Part shown: positions 12,751 through 25,003 of the stretch, in pieces | Numbering within the stretch: the stretch's first letter is position 1 | Layout of the letters: each line of letters opens with the position of its first letter | The notes under the pieces: generated by a model | Database searches by the model: none | What the model was told of the DNA's origin: nothing | The model's input: the letters and a program-made list of their open reading frames with translations, nothing else | Position numbers and translations under genes: made by a program | Origin: Pipra filicauda | Lineage: Eukaryota; Chordata; Aves; Passeriformes; Pipridae | DNA: 64,000 bases | Assembly: GCF_003945595.2 (NCBI RefSeq) | Contig: NW_024104315.1 | Span: forward strand, 620,001-684,000 | Direction: 5' to 3'

Positions 12751-15700
12751 ACCTGCACAGGCTCTCTGCTCTGATCTTCCCAGCACGGCAGCGTTGCCTG
12801 GAGCTGGGCAGCTGTGGGTCTCCAGGATTTGTGAATACCATTTCCCTACCTGATCCTGCAGAAATTACCTTCCCCTCACTGATCTGCTATTGAGGAGGCC
12901 AGCAGGATGTCTGGGTGGATAATTCAGGCTGCAGTTTTATTAGGAATGCAGAGGTCCCTCGTTCTGCACAGAAACAATGGGATCTTTTGCACACCTGCAC
13001 CACAAAATAACAGCAAATTAACACGGGGTTCACCCCGGAGCTCGTTGAACCTCCAGGAGTTTTTTCGAAGAGAGTGGCCTGAGGTTTTAATTTATGATCT
13101 AATCCAAACTCAGATAAGCTGCAGCTTCATGATTTCATGCCCAGCATGAGAGCTCTGCAGTCAGCATGCCCAGCACCACACATTTAATGAATATGCTAAT
13201 AGGGAAGTTCAGGGTAGGAAAGGAAGATTGGAAACTTGTGGCTAAAACCAGCTCAAAACTGAGATGCCCTGTGCTAACACACACCTTTCCTGCTGCTCTT
13301 TCCATTCCAAGTTTGGATCAATCTTCTCATGAGAGAAATCATCATAATGAAATAAAGTGTGAATTACAATATAGATGAGGAGCTGAACAACTTCAAGAAA
13401 CTCCAGATCACAATTTAGATTAAAGGCACGGGCATTCCCTCACCTGGGGGAGGTTACAGCTCCATCCTCTGAACATGGCTGAACTTCACCTCTGAACACA
13501 CTCTTGTCCTGCCTGGAGATGCTGATAATTGCAAAATAAGGGAAGGGTCAGATAACACACTTGAAATGAAGACACAAAGATATGTACAAACAGTAACACG
13601 ATGATTTAGCATCTGAACTCAACTGACCTCATAAAATACATACAGGAAAAATGGCACATGCATGAAATTCCAGGCCCTGTTATCTTTTGGGGAATAAAAC
13701 ATCATGAGCTCAGAGCAACACCTGGATTGCTGTATGAGCCAGACATCTATTGGATACCTGCATGGGGATGCAAGTACTTGTATATATACATGCATTGGCA
13801 TTTTTTGTGCTTTATCACTTTCTTCCTGTCCTATTTTTACGAAATTTCTAATGCATTGGGTAGTGGGATGTTCTCTCGTACCTAAAACATACCTAGACCA
13901 GAGTCTCTCAGAAATACATTTAATTTTGACACTCTGTTTGCTGTTATACGAGTGTTTTTAAACCCCGTCGACTATGAGTTTAAATACTACAAGCGAAACA
14001 TGAATGTTTGGTCTGTAGCCCATTCAGGGTCTGAAATGAGTTTATCCCGAGGATTCTGTTCATGCAGGAGAAATTGCCATGATCAATCACTGAATAGCCA
14101 GGGGTGCAAGAAAACGCTGAATCAAGGGCTGGATTTCATTTTAACCCTTCAGTGAAAGCAAGGAGACACTCCAAGGGAGCTGCTGGATATTCTGTAAGGA
14201 ATCTACACTGAATTTCAGATGTTCCTTCCTTTCCACACACCCTGAGTCCATCGAAATGATGTGAAAGCATACATCTTTGATTTATTCTTTCTTTCACATT
14301 AAGTATTTACCTTTCACAGACAAGCCAAAGGCTTTTGGCTTTGGGTCCCTCTCCTTCCTTGTCCTCATGAAAGTCAAATATAGCATGAGGTATTTTTTTC
14401 TCTGTTTTGCCCAGATTTCTGTCCTTTCACAGGGAATACATTAAAGAAAGCTGGAGAGTAATCCAAATATGCAAGAATTTGGGGTCTTTGATTCTCCAGT
14501 GAGCAAATAACACTTGTCTCTCCTTCCTTCCATGTGTCAGGTAATAGCTGTTTCTTAAAAGGTTATAACATATATTGGAGCCCAAATTGAAGCATCAGCT
14601 GAGAGGGAAAATCTAAAGCTCTGTTCTGTGTTAATATTGGAGGCACCTACAGACACCTCAAAGGCTTTTGCACCTTTGGGTTCATGAAAATCAGAGCTTC
14701 TGGTTCATATAATCCACAGAAAGAAACAATCCTGGGAGATTTATGCATCAAAAAGAAAATTTCCAGATCTGTTGTTGTCCAAACTTCTCTGTTAGCCTGA
14801 TTTGCAAGAAATTTAGGCTGATGACAGATCTAGCTGGACCTATTTCCTTTTCTAAACTGTTGTACCCTGTTGTACCCTTGGCAGTGCCATCATTCCCTCC
14901 CCCAAAACTGCTGGACTTTGATGTCAGGCGAAACAAAAGTGGGGATACATCCCACAGAGGACTTGGGTAGAGAACCAGGAGAGAAAAACACGCAGGTCCT
15001 GTCACTTTTTTGAGTAGGATAACTGAAGATAGAGAAGGAGTGGGTGTGAAATCCCTGTTCCCTGGCACAGAAGTGGTGCCTGTGGGATAAACTGATCCGT
15101 GGCTCCCTGTTGCAGGTGCCGTGTCTTGGATGCCAACTTTTCAGGGTGCATGGAGGCTGCCTGAGGTGTTCTCCAGATCCTGGATGGATTTAAGGCTGCA
15201 GTTCAGCCTGGCCTGGGGTCAGCTGCCACCAGCAGCAGAGCATCACACGGTCCTGCATCCAGATCCTGCATCCAGGTCCTGCATCCAGCACTGCTCGGAG
15301 GAGCCACAGCTGAGCTCACCCGGGTGTCACCAGCACTTGTGCTGGGTGAGAGGGAAAGAACTGGTAGAAGAACGAGCCCCCAAAGCCCTAGAGAAGAAAT
15401 TGCTTCAAATCATCTCCCTGAAGCTGCTCTGACACAGTTTTTTGGCATCTTGCAGAGAGCAGAGGAGGAGAGGGTGCGACGTCCACACCAGCACGGGGCA
15501 GTGGGGTAAATCCCTTGAGGAGAAGGGACTCTGGTGCTGTGGTCCTGTAGCACCAGTTTGAAATGCCTGAAGTACTTTGTGAGGAAATACAAACCCTGTG
15601 GGTCAGATTTTTCCTCAGATATCTAGAAAGCACCCTCCTCTTCAGTCCCAGGCTCGGGTGTTATTTCTCAGCAGACTCGTGTCCCGCCGTCCCTGCATCC

Positions 15701-16834
15701 CCAAGAACAGTGTGTCGGATGTTATCAAACACTGACACTGCAGATCTGCCAATATAAAGTATTGATTATATTGGCTATTTTTGTCACTCATGAAGCTTTA
15801 TTTTTATTAAAACTCACAGTGCAAGTGTATTCAAACCCCCTGATCCAACAGAGGTGTGTGTCCCTACCCTGTGACTCTGTCATGTGGACAATGTGGGTGT
15901 TTTAACAGACCCTGCTGGAGAGCAGAAGGCTGACAAAAGCCCCAACTCTGCTTTGCACCTACGGGGACAATTTACTGAACTGAATTAATGCTGCAGATGT
16001 CTGTAACTGTGAGGCAAGAGAGGCTCAGGCACATCCCCAGAGTGTGGGCACTGCACCATTTCAAAATTAAAATATTTTTAATTTGTAGCTCTAGAGGCAA
16101 AAAGGTAGTTTAATTAACCCCAAATATTTCGTGTTTTCTGATCCTTATTGTCCCAACAGCATCCAGCACCTCAGTCCACCACAGAGAGATGCTCTTGCTA
16201 TTACTCCAAGCTCAAAGCCTGATTTTACAACCGGTTATTCCAGAGGAATATATTCCAAAGAATGACTACAAACACATAAAGTGAAGATTCTGCTTTTTTT
16301 CCGTAAAATATTTCATTTTTCTATATAACAAGCAGCAATTCTCGTCGAGGCCATAAAGTGGACAAGAAAGAAACAAGAGAAGGGAATTCTTTACCACACT
16401 TATTTATGACTTCCTGCCATGGAGCATCTTCCTGGGGAGGGAGAGAAACCCTGACATTATATCACTCCATGTGGCAATGCAGATATGGAAACTGAGACAT
16501 CTCCCAGCAGAGGATATAACATTAATAAGGATACTGCTGGAATTGTCTGGGAGAGGCCTCAAGAGGTGAAAGACTGCAGGATTAACTGCTTTGTTAGTAG
16601 GGTTCTTCTCCAACTGGGTGAGGAAATTGTGACCATAAAAGAGGGAATGTTCTGTGCAGATTAATTTGGTGTCCCAGGCTGGGGAAGAGTGGTTGAAACC
16701 AAAAAAATGCATTAACTGGCAGCTCCAAAAAGGTTTATCTCTGCCCTCTCCCCAACGAGGGGTAATTATTCAGCTTCATGGAGGCCCAGGGACCCTCTTA
16801 GAGCGAGCAGAGGGTTTCCACACAGAAGCACAAA
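12751..16834. other. Gene-free stretch; unique sequence
   Basis: No CR1 recognised. The parts at about 12.9-13.4 and 13.6-14.1 kb are repeat-free. A small 13-bp minisatellite lies at 15251-15289. The plus-strand frame at 15121-15432 (103 codons) follows a weak acceptor-like 'ccctgttgcag' but has no recognisable domain and crosses the minisatellite. Confidence 0.4.
15251..15289. repeat. 13-bp minisatellite, three units
   Basis: Three successive units of tcctgcatccag plus one variable base (A, G, C). Local slippage product. Confidence 0.9.
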
Positions 16835-16974
16835 TGCATCAGGGACAGACTCTGATACCTTGGAAAAATCACTGGCACAATTCCTATTACAGAAACTGAG
16901 ATTTCTCTAATAAGAATTCTGGCAGCAATTTTTCCAAGGCATCAGCTTGGCTTGGAGCTGTGACTCCCTGTGCA
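16835..16974 (-). repeat. Long imperfect palindrome, hairpin with 6-base loop
   Basis: The 44 bases at 16852-16895 and the reverse complement of 16902-16945 match at 37 positions with no gaps, leaving a loop of only 6 bases. With indels the symmetry extends outward to about 16835 and 16974 (outer words tgcatcaggga / tccctgtgca). Of the seven mismatches in the core, four are transitions, and all four become G-U wobble pairs if the minus strand is transcribed. That would leave only three unpaired positions. It resembles a precursor-microRNA-sized hairpin or a degenerate inverted duplication or miniature transposon. No expression evidence is available; the strand given is that of the better-pairing RNA. 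Confidence 0.8.
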
Positions 16975-17360
16975 CAAATCGACCGAGTTTAACCCATGGA
17001 ATCCAGAGTTCCCATTTATTCGGGATTTTTACCTGTTGCTTGAATTCCAAATTCTCATTTTGGGATGTTTTTGACTTCTGAGCTATCAAGACACTCTCTG
17101 ACTGAAAGTGGGCCTTCCTAATCAGTTTATCCCTCGTGGATAAGCAGCTTTAGACACAGCAGAACATACCAAGGTGAATTAACTTCTCCTGTCCTCTTAC
17201 CCCACCTCCACTCCAGTGCCTGAGAAACTGAAAAATTCAATCACAGACTGAATTATGTTCAGAAAGACTCCATTTGATGTCTCTCTATGAGACAAATGTG
17301 ACATCCCCCAAATAAATATGGATTTATACACCTCCAACAGCCCCCCCTGCTAAGCTGTCC
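16975..17360. other. Gene-free stretch, unremarkable
   Basis: Unique sequence between the palindrome and the next CR1, with no recognised element. Confidence 0.4.
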
Positions 17361-17725
17361 CCGAAGAGAAGGCTCCAGGGAGACCACGGAGACACATCCA
17401 GGACCTAAAAGGGCTCTCAGAGAGCTGGAGAGAGGCTTTGGATGAGGGTCTGGATGGACAGGACAAGGGGGAATGGCTTCCCACTGCCGGAGGACGGGTT
17501 AAAATGGGATATTGGGAAGAAATTGTTCCCTGGGAGGAAGGGGGGAGGCCCTGGCACAGGTTGCCCAGAGAAGCTGTGGCTGCCCCATCCCTGGAAGTGT
17601 CCAAGGCCAGGTTGGACGGGGCTTGGAGCAGCCTGGGCTGGTGGAAGGTGTCCCTGCCCATGGCAGGGGGTGGGATGAGATGAGTTTTAAGGTCCCTTCC
17701 AACCCAAACCGTCGTGGGATTCTTT
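17361..17725 (+). mobile_element. CR1 retroposon, one of the longest copies in the window
   Basis: Sense CR1 3' region of about 365 bases. It begins with 'gaagagaaggctccagggag', runs through the 'ggacaagggggaatggcttcc' region and 'gatattgggaagaaattgtt', then the usual 'ctggcacaggttgcccagag' and 'gtgtccaaggccaggttgga' blocks, to a tail of 'gggattctttga'. Open frames of up to 143 codons cross it on both strands and are by-products of the repeat. The tail continues into a 26-base sequence shared with the CR1 at 20282 (see findings). Confidence 0.95.
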
Positions 17726-17751
17726 GATAAATAAAGTGTGAGTTTTGGGAG

Positions 17752-20281
17752 CCGAGGGGATCCTATGGAAAATATGATCATAAATCTTTAAAACAAGGAG
17801 AAGGAGTGGAAGAATCATGGCAAGCATTTCACAGCTCCGAGTGCTGGGTGCCAGCACCCTCTGTAACCCCCACATGGGCATCTGGTGCTGCCAGGGCAGG
17901 ACCACCAGCCTCCTCCAGCCCCACTGAGGGACCACAGCAGCTCTGAGGGGGCAAAAGATGTACAGTGGAAATATTTTAAATGTTCTGGGTGTCTTTACAT
18001 GGTCCATTTTACAAGGAAAAAAAAAACCCAAACAACAAAAATGCTTCCTTTTTTTTTTTTCTGGAACAGACAGAAAAAGCACAGGTTTGGCTCATTCCAG
18101 CTACATTCCAGCAAAACTCTAGGAACCCTTAATGAACCTGAAATATAAAGTAATTATACCCATATCAGCTTATCTCATGTCTGCATCCCCATCCCTGCTT
18201 TGCATTTCCAACAAAGGATTTAAATGACATTCACAAATTCAAGTCAACACCACATCTGTGAATGGAGCCAAGAGCCAGTGGCCTTGTCTGGGCCATTCCC
18301 AGCCCTCCACTGGTGTCCAAATTTGCAACAGACTCAGAGATTTGAACGTTGCCTGACTATTTTGTGTCACTCCAAGACTGCTCATGAATGATTCATGCAG
18401 TACAGCTAAACAAGGGAGGTTTTACAAGAAAGAAAATAAAAAGATAACTCCCAAATTAACCCCCAGACGGGCTGTGTGATGCTGCTGGTTGTGTTTTCCA
18501 GCCCCTCACCTCTGGGCTGTGGTACAGGGGTGATGTTTGGGGAGCACCCCCCGAGCTGGACTTGTCAAGCCCTGAAATTGTAAAAAAAAGAGGGATTTGC
18601 TGAGCAGAGCAGCAGGAGCCATCCCCCAGCTCTGGGGCCATATGTGCCTCCTGCACATTCCTGGTGTGACTCCAGAGCTCGGGAGCAGTTGGATAATCTG
18701 AATTTCTGGCTGTGGGAGCAGGTGTTGTGGCCAAGGATGTGATTTCCCAGCGATGGGCAGTGGCTGCTCCCTCCTGCCCAGCCCCAAAGCTGGAAGCTGC
18801 TGTTCCAACCAGCCTTTGAGCTGCTCAGAGACACTCTCAGCACTCCCAGAGCTGTAATATGGATTTTGGCCACCCCAAGATGTTCAGTGAGAGGGTCAGG
18901 AGCTGTCTCTGGGTGTTTGCTGTCAGTGAGGAGCTCGTGGCACATGAGGAGCACTATGGGCTGAGAACTAGAGAGAAAAAGTCAGTGAAATTTGAGTTTC
19001 CCAGGGGATTCAATTCACCTGTTTTACAACTCAGGCTCTTAAAAGGAGAAAAACTGACCAGAAATCTTAATTAATATGCCATGAGATGACTGCTAAATTA
19101 AGCACTTCAGGATATTATGTGAACCTCATCAAATATTGTAGCCCCAGTTAAAGGGTAGTCAGCTCCTGAAAGGGAAATCCAGGCTCTTCCTTTCCAAGGG
19201 CAGTCAGGTCAGGGTTATTTAGCAATTTGCTGGCTGCTGGTGAGATGATGCATCACTAAATTGCTTTGTGTAAAACATCATTTGTGGGATTGAGTCTTGA
19301 TGTCTGCTGCTACCAGAAAGAAAGGTCTTTCATCTCTCATAGTTTTTGCTATTAAAATTAAAGATTTTTTATTCATCCAAAGCATTTCTATGCCCCACAA
19401 TTACACTTTTGCTTGACATCAAACGTTCTTTACACGTGTGCCTTTGCTTAAGACCCAAAAGTCACTGCTGTTTGTGTGTGTTCTCCTCCTTCCCACCCTG
19501 TCCTACAGCTGGAATGTCGCTGCTGCAATTCAAGGTCCTGCCCAGGGATGGGTCCCTGGTGTGCTGGATGCTGCACAAACACAGATAAAGAGAAGCACCT
19601 GCCTTGGAGAGGTAAAATCCACACTCAGGAAGGATTTGTACCCTCCAGGTGAAGTGTGTTCCTGCAGGGAGGCCGTGGAGAGGTGAAGCCATCACATGGA
19701 TTTAGGAGATTTAGGAGATGCCATCTGCCCTCGGGAGACTTTGGTGGGGACAAACAGCCAAAGCTTTGCCTGGTTTGTCATCCTGTAGTTCCAGGACAAG
19801 GTCAGGCTCTGTTTGCAGAGGGAAGGACACCCTGACTCCTGTGGCCATGAGTTGGGGAGGCTGCACAGGAGACTCTGGGAAAGGATGGGACAATGCCAGG
19901 ACCATCACTGGAGTCACAGGGCCAGGGCTGGAGGCTGCTGGCTCATTGTGCTGTGCTTTACACACAAAAAAGGTCAAATTTGGGGTTATTTAGTTACAAC
20001 AGAAGTGGTGTGCACCAGCCTGACCCTCTGATCTCTCCAGCAGGTCTTTGCTGGACTCTGCCACAGGCTCTAATGGGAGTTTGTGCCATGTAGCAAAGGC
20101 AGAGGGATGAAATGTGGGATCAGTGGGTGATTTGTAGCTTTACACCTTCTGTTATTACTAAACGAAGTAAAAAAATCCCCCCCAAACAAACAAAAAGCCC
20201 AAACAAAAGTACTTGGTATTTTAAATAAGAAAAGCAATAATAAAAATTAAATCATAAATAAATTCAAAAGAAGCAAAAATG
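17752..20281. other. Gene-free stretch; unique sequence with small A/C tracts
   Basis: No recognised transposon. It includes A and T runs near 18019-18060 and an A/C-rich tract near 20170-20210. Overlapping open frames at 18.46-18.95 kb (minus) and 19.4-20.1 kb (both strands) have no recognisable domains. Confidence 0.4.
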
Positions 20282-20550
20282 AGGGAGAGGGACTTTTTAT
20301 GTGGAAGGACAAGGGGAATCAGACTAAACTAACAAAGGGCAGGCTTAGATTAGATGCTAGGAAGAAATTCTTTACTCAGAGGGTGAGTGAGCCCTGGCAC
20401 AGGTTGCCCAGAGAAGCTGTGGCTGCCCTGGATCCCTGGAAGTGTCCAAGGCCAGGTTGGACAGGGCTTGGAGCAACCTGGGCTAGTGGAAGGTGGAATG
20501 GGATGATCTTTAAGGTCTCTTTCAACCCAAACCATTCTGGGATTCTTTGA
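20282..20550 (+). mobile_element. CR1 retroposon 3' end
   Basis: Sense CR1 starting near 'agggagagggac', with 'ttagattagatgctaggaag', 'aaattctttactcagagggt', the 'ggcacaggttgcccagagaa' block and a 3' end of 'gatctttaaggtctctttca'. Compared with its neighbours it lacks the 'tgtccctgcccatggcaggg' segment between 'ctagtggaaggtg' and 'gaatgggatgatc', an internal deletion. Confidence 0.95.
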
Positions 20551-20574
20551 TAAATAAAGTGTGAGTTTTGGGAG

Positions 20575-23165
20575 GGGTCAGAACTAAAACTCAGTGCAGC
20601 AGCATTAACAAGCTTATCTATTAATAGACTTCATACCTATAATAATAATATATAATAGAAAATATCGACTTTTTGCAGCTGTTCAAAGAAAATACCTGCA
20701 CTCCACTGTACAAACAAGTCAGTTTTATTTTGGGCAACAAGTTCTGCAGAGGTTGTGGACAAAACTCTCTCTGCTGCAAGCTCAGGAGGTTTGTGTTCCT
20801 CTCATAGCCCTGGCAGCGATTAGAGCTCAGCTGATGGTATCTGGAGCTGCAGCTCGTTCTCTGCCTCCTCTCTGAAGGGCAGCACTTCAGAGGTGTTTGT
20901 TTAACAAACAGCCACTGTAAACCATCCTCGGGAAGTTTGATGAGGGATCAACCATCCACTTCGCAGCTTTTCATTCAGCCTCGGGAGAGGAGGAGGTGGC
21001 TCCCGGCTGCTCCTCGCAGGGGCAGGAGGCTGAATTCCCTCAGTTTGAAGGTGATTTTTTTGGCAGTCACGAAAAAAGAGCTTTAATTCTGTTTAATTGC
21101 TCACGACCTGACGAGAAAAAAAAAAAGAAGTTGCCAAGTTAAGGCTCGATTAGAGAAGCTCTGGATGTGCTCAGGCAGAGCCCATCGGCTGCAAACAACC
21201 ACTTTGGGGTCTAATCCAACCCCATTTTAATGATCAGTAATAGTAAAATCCTGGTAAATAAAACTTTGGCCTTCATTATGGCTTTTGTTTCAGATATCGA
21301 TTAAAATGGGGCAAACCTTAATGAACACGATTAGGCTGATACTCCCACAGTTAAGTGAGAGGATTGGCCTAAAGCTGCCCGGGAGATTTAGGAAGTGGTT
21401 AATTTTTTAAGGGCCACCTCATGCAGGGTCCTCCCTGCTGCCGGGGGTTTCGCAGCTAATTAAGCTTTTCCCTCAGCGTAACATCCCTAAGGAACGTTTG
21501 GTGTTCCGAAGGCTGTAATTCCTTTCACAGGTTTGACCTTTGCTTGTGTAAAACGTGCTTTTATCCTGAATGGTGAGCTGGAAATGATTATTGGGATACG
21601 GAATCCTAATGGGACGAGATATGCACAATTTTATTCTCATGTAAGTGATTAAATCAATAATGCATCTGCCTCCCTGATCTATTTAGCTACAGAGGTTAAA
21701 AAGAATCTGCGATTTTTTTCACTAAAATGTTATATTAAAATTTACTTAAAGGCACTGTGAGGCTTCCAAAATGATCTGGAGAAACCTGGGTTACCCTCCT
21801 GCAGATCCCACTGGTTTTATTTGTGTGTAAATCTGTGGTGGAACTGGGTTGTAAATTGTTGTGTTGCTTTTCTGCTTGTTGAGCACAGGCTCCATTTCAC
21901 CTGCGCTGGGGGATATTTAAGTGGCTGATTAAGAGCCTTGGAGGACCGAAGGTGCTTTACAGCCGCAGACACCCAGAATCTACATTACAACGGAGTTAAA
22001 TGCTATGGGGAAGGCACCGTAAATTTGGGTCTCGCCCAGTTCTGTAAGTACGAGTTCAACAGTTTTGACAATTAAGGTGTTTAATTAGAAAATATGATAA
22101 TAGGTAACACTGTGTGTCACGTGTGTACTTTTATTATTTGTAATTTTTAGTTCCTTTCAGTGCATTCTCTTGATTAATTTTGCGACGTCGGTGATTATCA
22201 TTACGTGTGTTGGGTGCAGAGCTTGTTGCCGGAGATGCCTTAAAAGGTTTTAATAGACGAAAATCTTCGGTGTTGGCACGAAAAGCGTTCCTGGAGAGAT
22301 GCTGAATCAGGGGCGAGTTTATGTTCTACGTAGTTTTTATATGAGAAACTGCTGCTTGTACCCGAGTTCCATCCTGCCCTCAGCACATGCCAGTCAGTGG
22401 TGAGACAGCAAAGCCCTGCTTAATGCAAGTTAGGCGAGGCTTAACGCAATGTAGAGGCTCAGTGGTTGTCTTCAGGGTGAACGGCTTTGAAAAGGTCACC
22501 TGGGTTTTCTTGTTTTTCCCTCTGCCCTGGCAGGAGAAGGGCAGAGCTCTCCTTCTCTCCCCGAAAGCCAAAATCCTGCTGCCCAGCTCCCGTGTGATGG
22601 TCCACGGCCACAAACTCGGCTGGGCAACCTCCCCCCCCCCGTCGACTCGCTCTATTTTTAGCTGCGTATTTAAGCGCTGGCTGAATAAATCCCGCTTAAA
22701 AAATATTTTAGCAAATTAAAACCTCCTCTCTGTGCGAGCCTGTTCTCCTGCCCTGTCACTCCTCAGATTAATTATTGCATAAACAGGGGGCCGGGGGTGG
22801 CTTTGCTGCTCCTCCGCTGCCTCGGGTGACCTCGGCAGTCAAACCTGAATCCTTAAGAAGGACAACGACTCACGTTATTCATCTAAAATAAACAACCCCT
22901 CCTTTTAATTAAGGTAAAAGGGAATCTGCACCTTCTCCCTAGCTCTAATGGCCCTGTGAGAATTCTAAATCAAAGATGCTTTTGCCAAAACCTCCAGCTT
23001 GGAAAGTTTTGGGGACGATCCTGCACAGCGTGTATTTTTTGCACTTTGAGCTAACTGTGTTTTGATTGGAATTAATCGAGATGGTACAAATTTAATACAC
23101 CCAGCACTACAGACATCTGTCTAATTCTCTCATAACATGAGATACTTTAATGTGAGAGCTCATAA
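20575..23165. promoter_or_regulatory. Repeat-poor block, candidate conserved noncoding or enhancer region
   Basis: About 2.5 kb without recognised CR1 and with visibly more CpG dinucleotides than the flanks (for example 20.94-21.13, 21.4-21.6, 22.0-22.35 and 22.6-22.85 kb). Homeodomain-like TAATTA cores occur repeatedly, including TAATTAA at 21457-21463 and 22906-22912 and others near 22080 and 22172. A run of ten C lies at 22631-22640. No promoter, CpG island proper or open frame of note accompanies it. The style is that of developmental enhancer DNA in vertebrate gene deserts. This is inference from composition only. Confidence 0.3.
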
Positions 23166-23339
23166 AAGGAGGGAATGCTGCAGTATTTTAATCAGTATTT
23201 CATCTCTTTATTTAGAAAGGTACCCAAGGAAAAACTAATTCCAGCAGCCCAAAGCTGTACTAGAGGAGATGGAAAAGTGGGCTGAGCCCCAGGGATGTCT
23301 CTTGCAGTTCCTTCAAGCCAGTTCTGTTGATTACAAAGA

Positions 23340-23361
23340 ATATATATATATATATATATAT
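23340..23361. repeat. (AT)n microsatellite
   Basis: Eleven uninterrupted AT units. Simple repeat. Confidence 0.95.
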
Positions 23362-24735
23362 TTGAAACACATATTTTTGCTGCAAGCATACGGGAAAATC
23401 ACGACTTTCATCCCTCCAGATTAAAAAACAAACAAAACATTAGATAATACACTATTTTAAGGTTTCTCCTCTGAAGCACAGATGCTACAGTCACAGAAAG
23501 AGACCAAAGTACAATCTTTGTCTTCAAAGACGTTAAATAAAGGGTGTTACAGAGCTTCATTAGTGCTCTCACCTCATAATTACCAGAAACAAAGTTGCAG
23601 CACACCTGTATTTTCTTCTAACTCAGCTGCTCAAAAATACAGTTGCAAGTATCAGAAGGGGGGGCCCAATTTAACCTTTTAACCTCGAGCCAAATCAAGG
23701 TCAGCTCTGCGTGGCCTCGGCTTAGCTGGTAGTTTTGTTTGGAGCCACAAGAGGAGGCACGAAGGGCACACAAAATCGGGAGTAGGTGATCCCACAGGAC
23801 ACTTTTATTTAGGATACACCCCTCAGCATGGCTAGGGATGCCTGTGTTGGGAAGTGGGAGGAAGACTCCAGGCATCATCCCTGTCACCAGCAACAAGTGT
23901 CACCCTCAGGCTGGGAACTCTGTGCCTGTTTATCCACCCAGGGCACAGAGGATTTCTACTGGGAGCTGGATTCATTTATAATTAGACTCTCCAGGGCCTT
24001 GTTTTTTAGGATGTGTTTGATGTGAAAATCATGCAGGAAGGGTGTGGACATGACCACACCATAGAAAAAATCAGTCCCTGGGATATCCACTAACAAAATC
24101 TCTGAGTTCAGTTCACTGCTCATAAAAGCAGTCACTGATTTTTGCCAAAAATATTTTATTCTGATATTTTTCATGGAAAAAAATTATTAAAGGAAGGGAA
24201 ACCCCCTCCTAATGCAGTAGTAGGAGCTTTTCTTGAGGAAACACTTTTTGGATCCTGAAATGCTGCTCAGAAATAGGTACTTTTGGAGTTAATAACCTGA
24301 TGATTACAAAATCCAGTTTAGCTCTTGGCAGCTTGTTCAGTCGTTATCCTGCCTTTCTTTGTCACACACCCTGAGATACTGGGAAAGCTCTGATGGGCTC
24401 CTTTTATTTATTAAGCATTTAATAAAATGAAGCAGTTTGGCATTTTAGAAGGTCTGTGTGAAAGGAGGATGAGCAGCAGTGTTTGCATTTGGGGTGGGAT
24501 AAAGCTGAGCAACAGGGAAGGGCAATAAGCTACTGAAAAGATATTGGAAAGAATCACTTCTCTAATTACTGTGTTGACTGGTTACTGCTTTTTTTTTTTC
24601 ACATCAAGTTGTATCAAATTGTTTCATTGCAATAGAGCTGAGAAGGGTAAACTTGAAGAGAAATATTTCCAGAAAGTAGGAGCTGCCCCTTAGTGATTTT
24701 TCTGTTTAAATAAAAGTACTCCAACTAATCCTTGG
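23362..24735. other. Gene-free stretch, unremarkable
   Basis: Unique AT-leaning sequence, a T run near 24590-24600, no recognised element. Confidence 0.4.
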
Positions 24736-25003
24736 AGGGGAAAAAAGCCACCAGAAAGAAAAAAAAAAAGGAAACAAATAAAAAAAAAAGAACCAAAACC
24801 AAGCAAACAAACAACAAAAAAATAAACAAAAAACCTCCACCAAACTAAGCAAACAAAAAAACCCCAAACAAAAAACTCCACAAAAACTAAGCAAACAAAA
24901 AAACCCAACCAAACAAAAAACCCCAAACAACGCCCACAAACCCCCCAAAAGAACCCAAACAAACAAGAAAACAACAACAACAACAAAAACCCCAACCGAG
25001 CAA
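24736..25003. repeat. A/C-rich low-complexity tract with 42-bp periodicity
   Basis: Nearly 270 bases composed overwhelmingly of A and C on the plus strand, with T almost absent. Units such as 'aaactaagcaaacaaaaaaa' repeat at 24842 and 24884, a 42-base period, followed by AAACAAAAAACCCC-type units and a final (CAA)n run. The minus-strand open frame of 116 codons over it encodes an F/L/V/G/C-rich string that merely reflects the T/G-rich complement. Confidence 0.9.

Noticed and set aside
17350..17781. 143-codon minus-strand frame and several overlapping plus frames
   Set aside because: They lie over the CR1 at 17361-17725. The same peptide fragments (for example WLPHPWKCPRPGWTGLG) recur at other CR1 copies.
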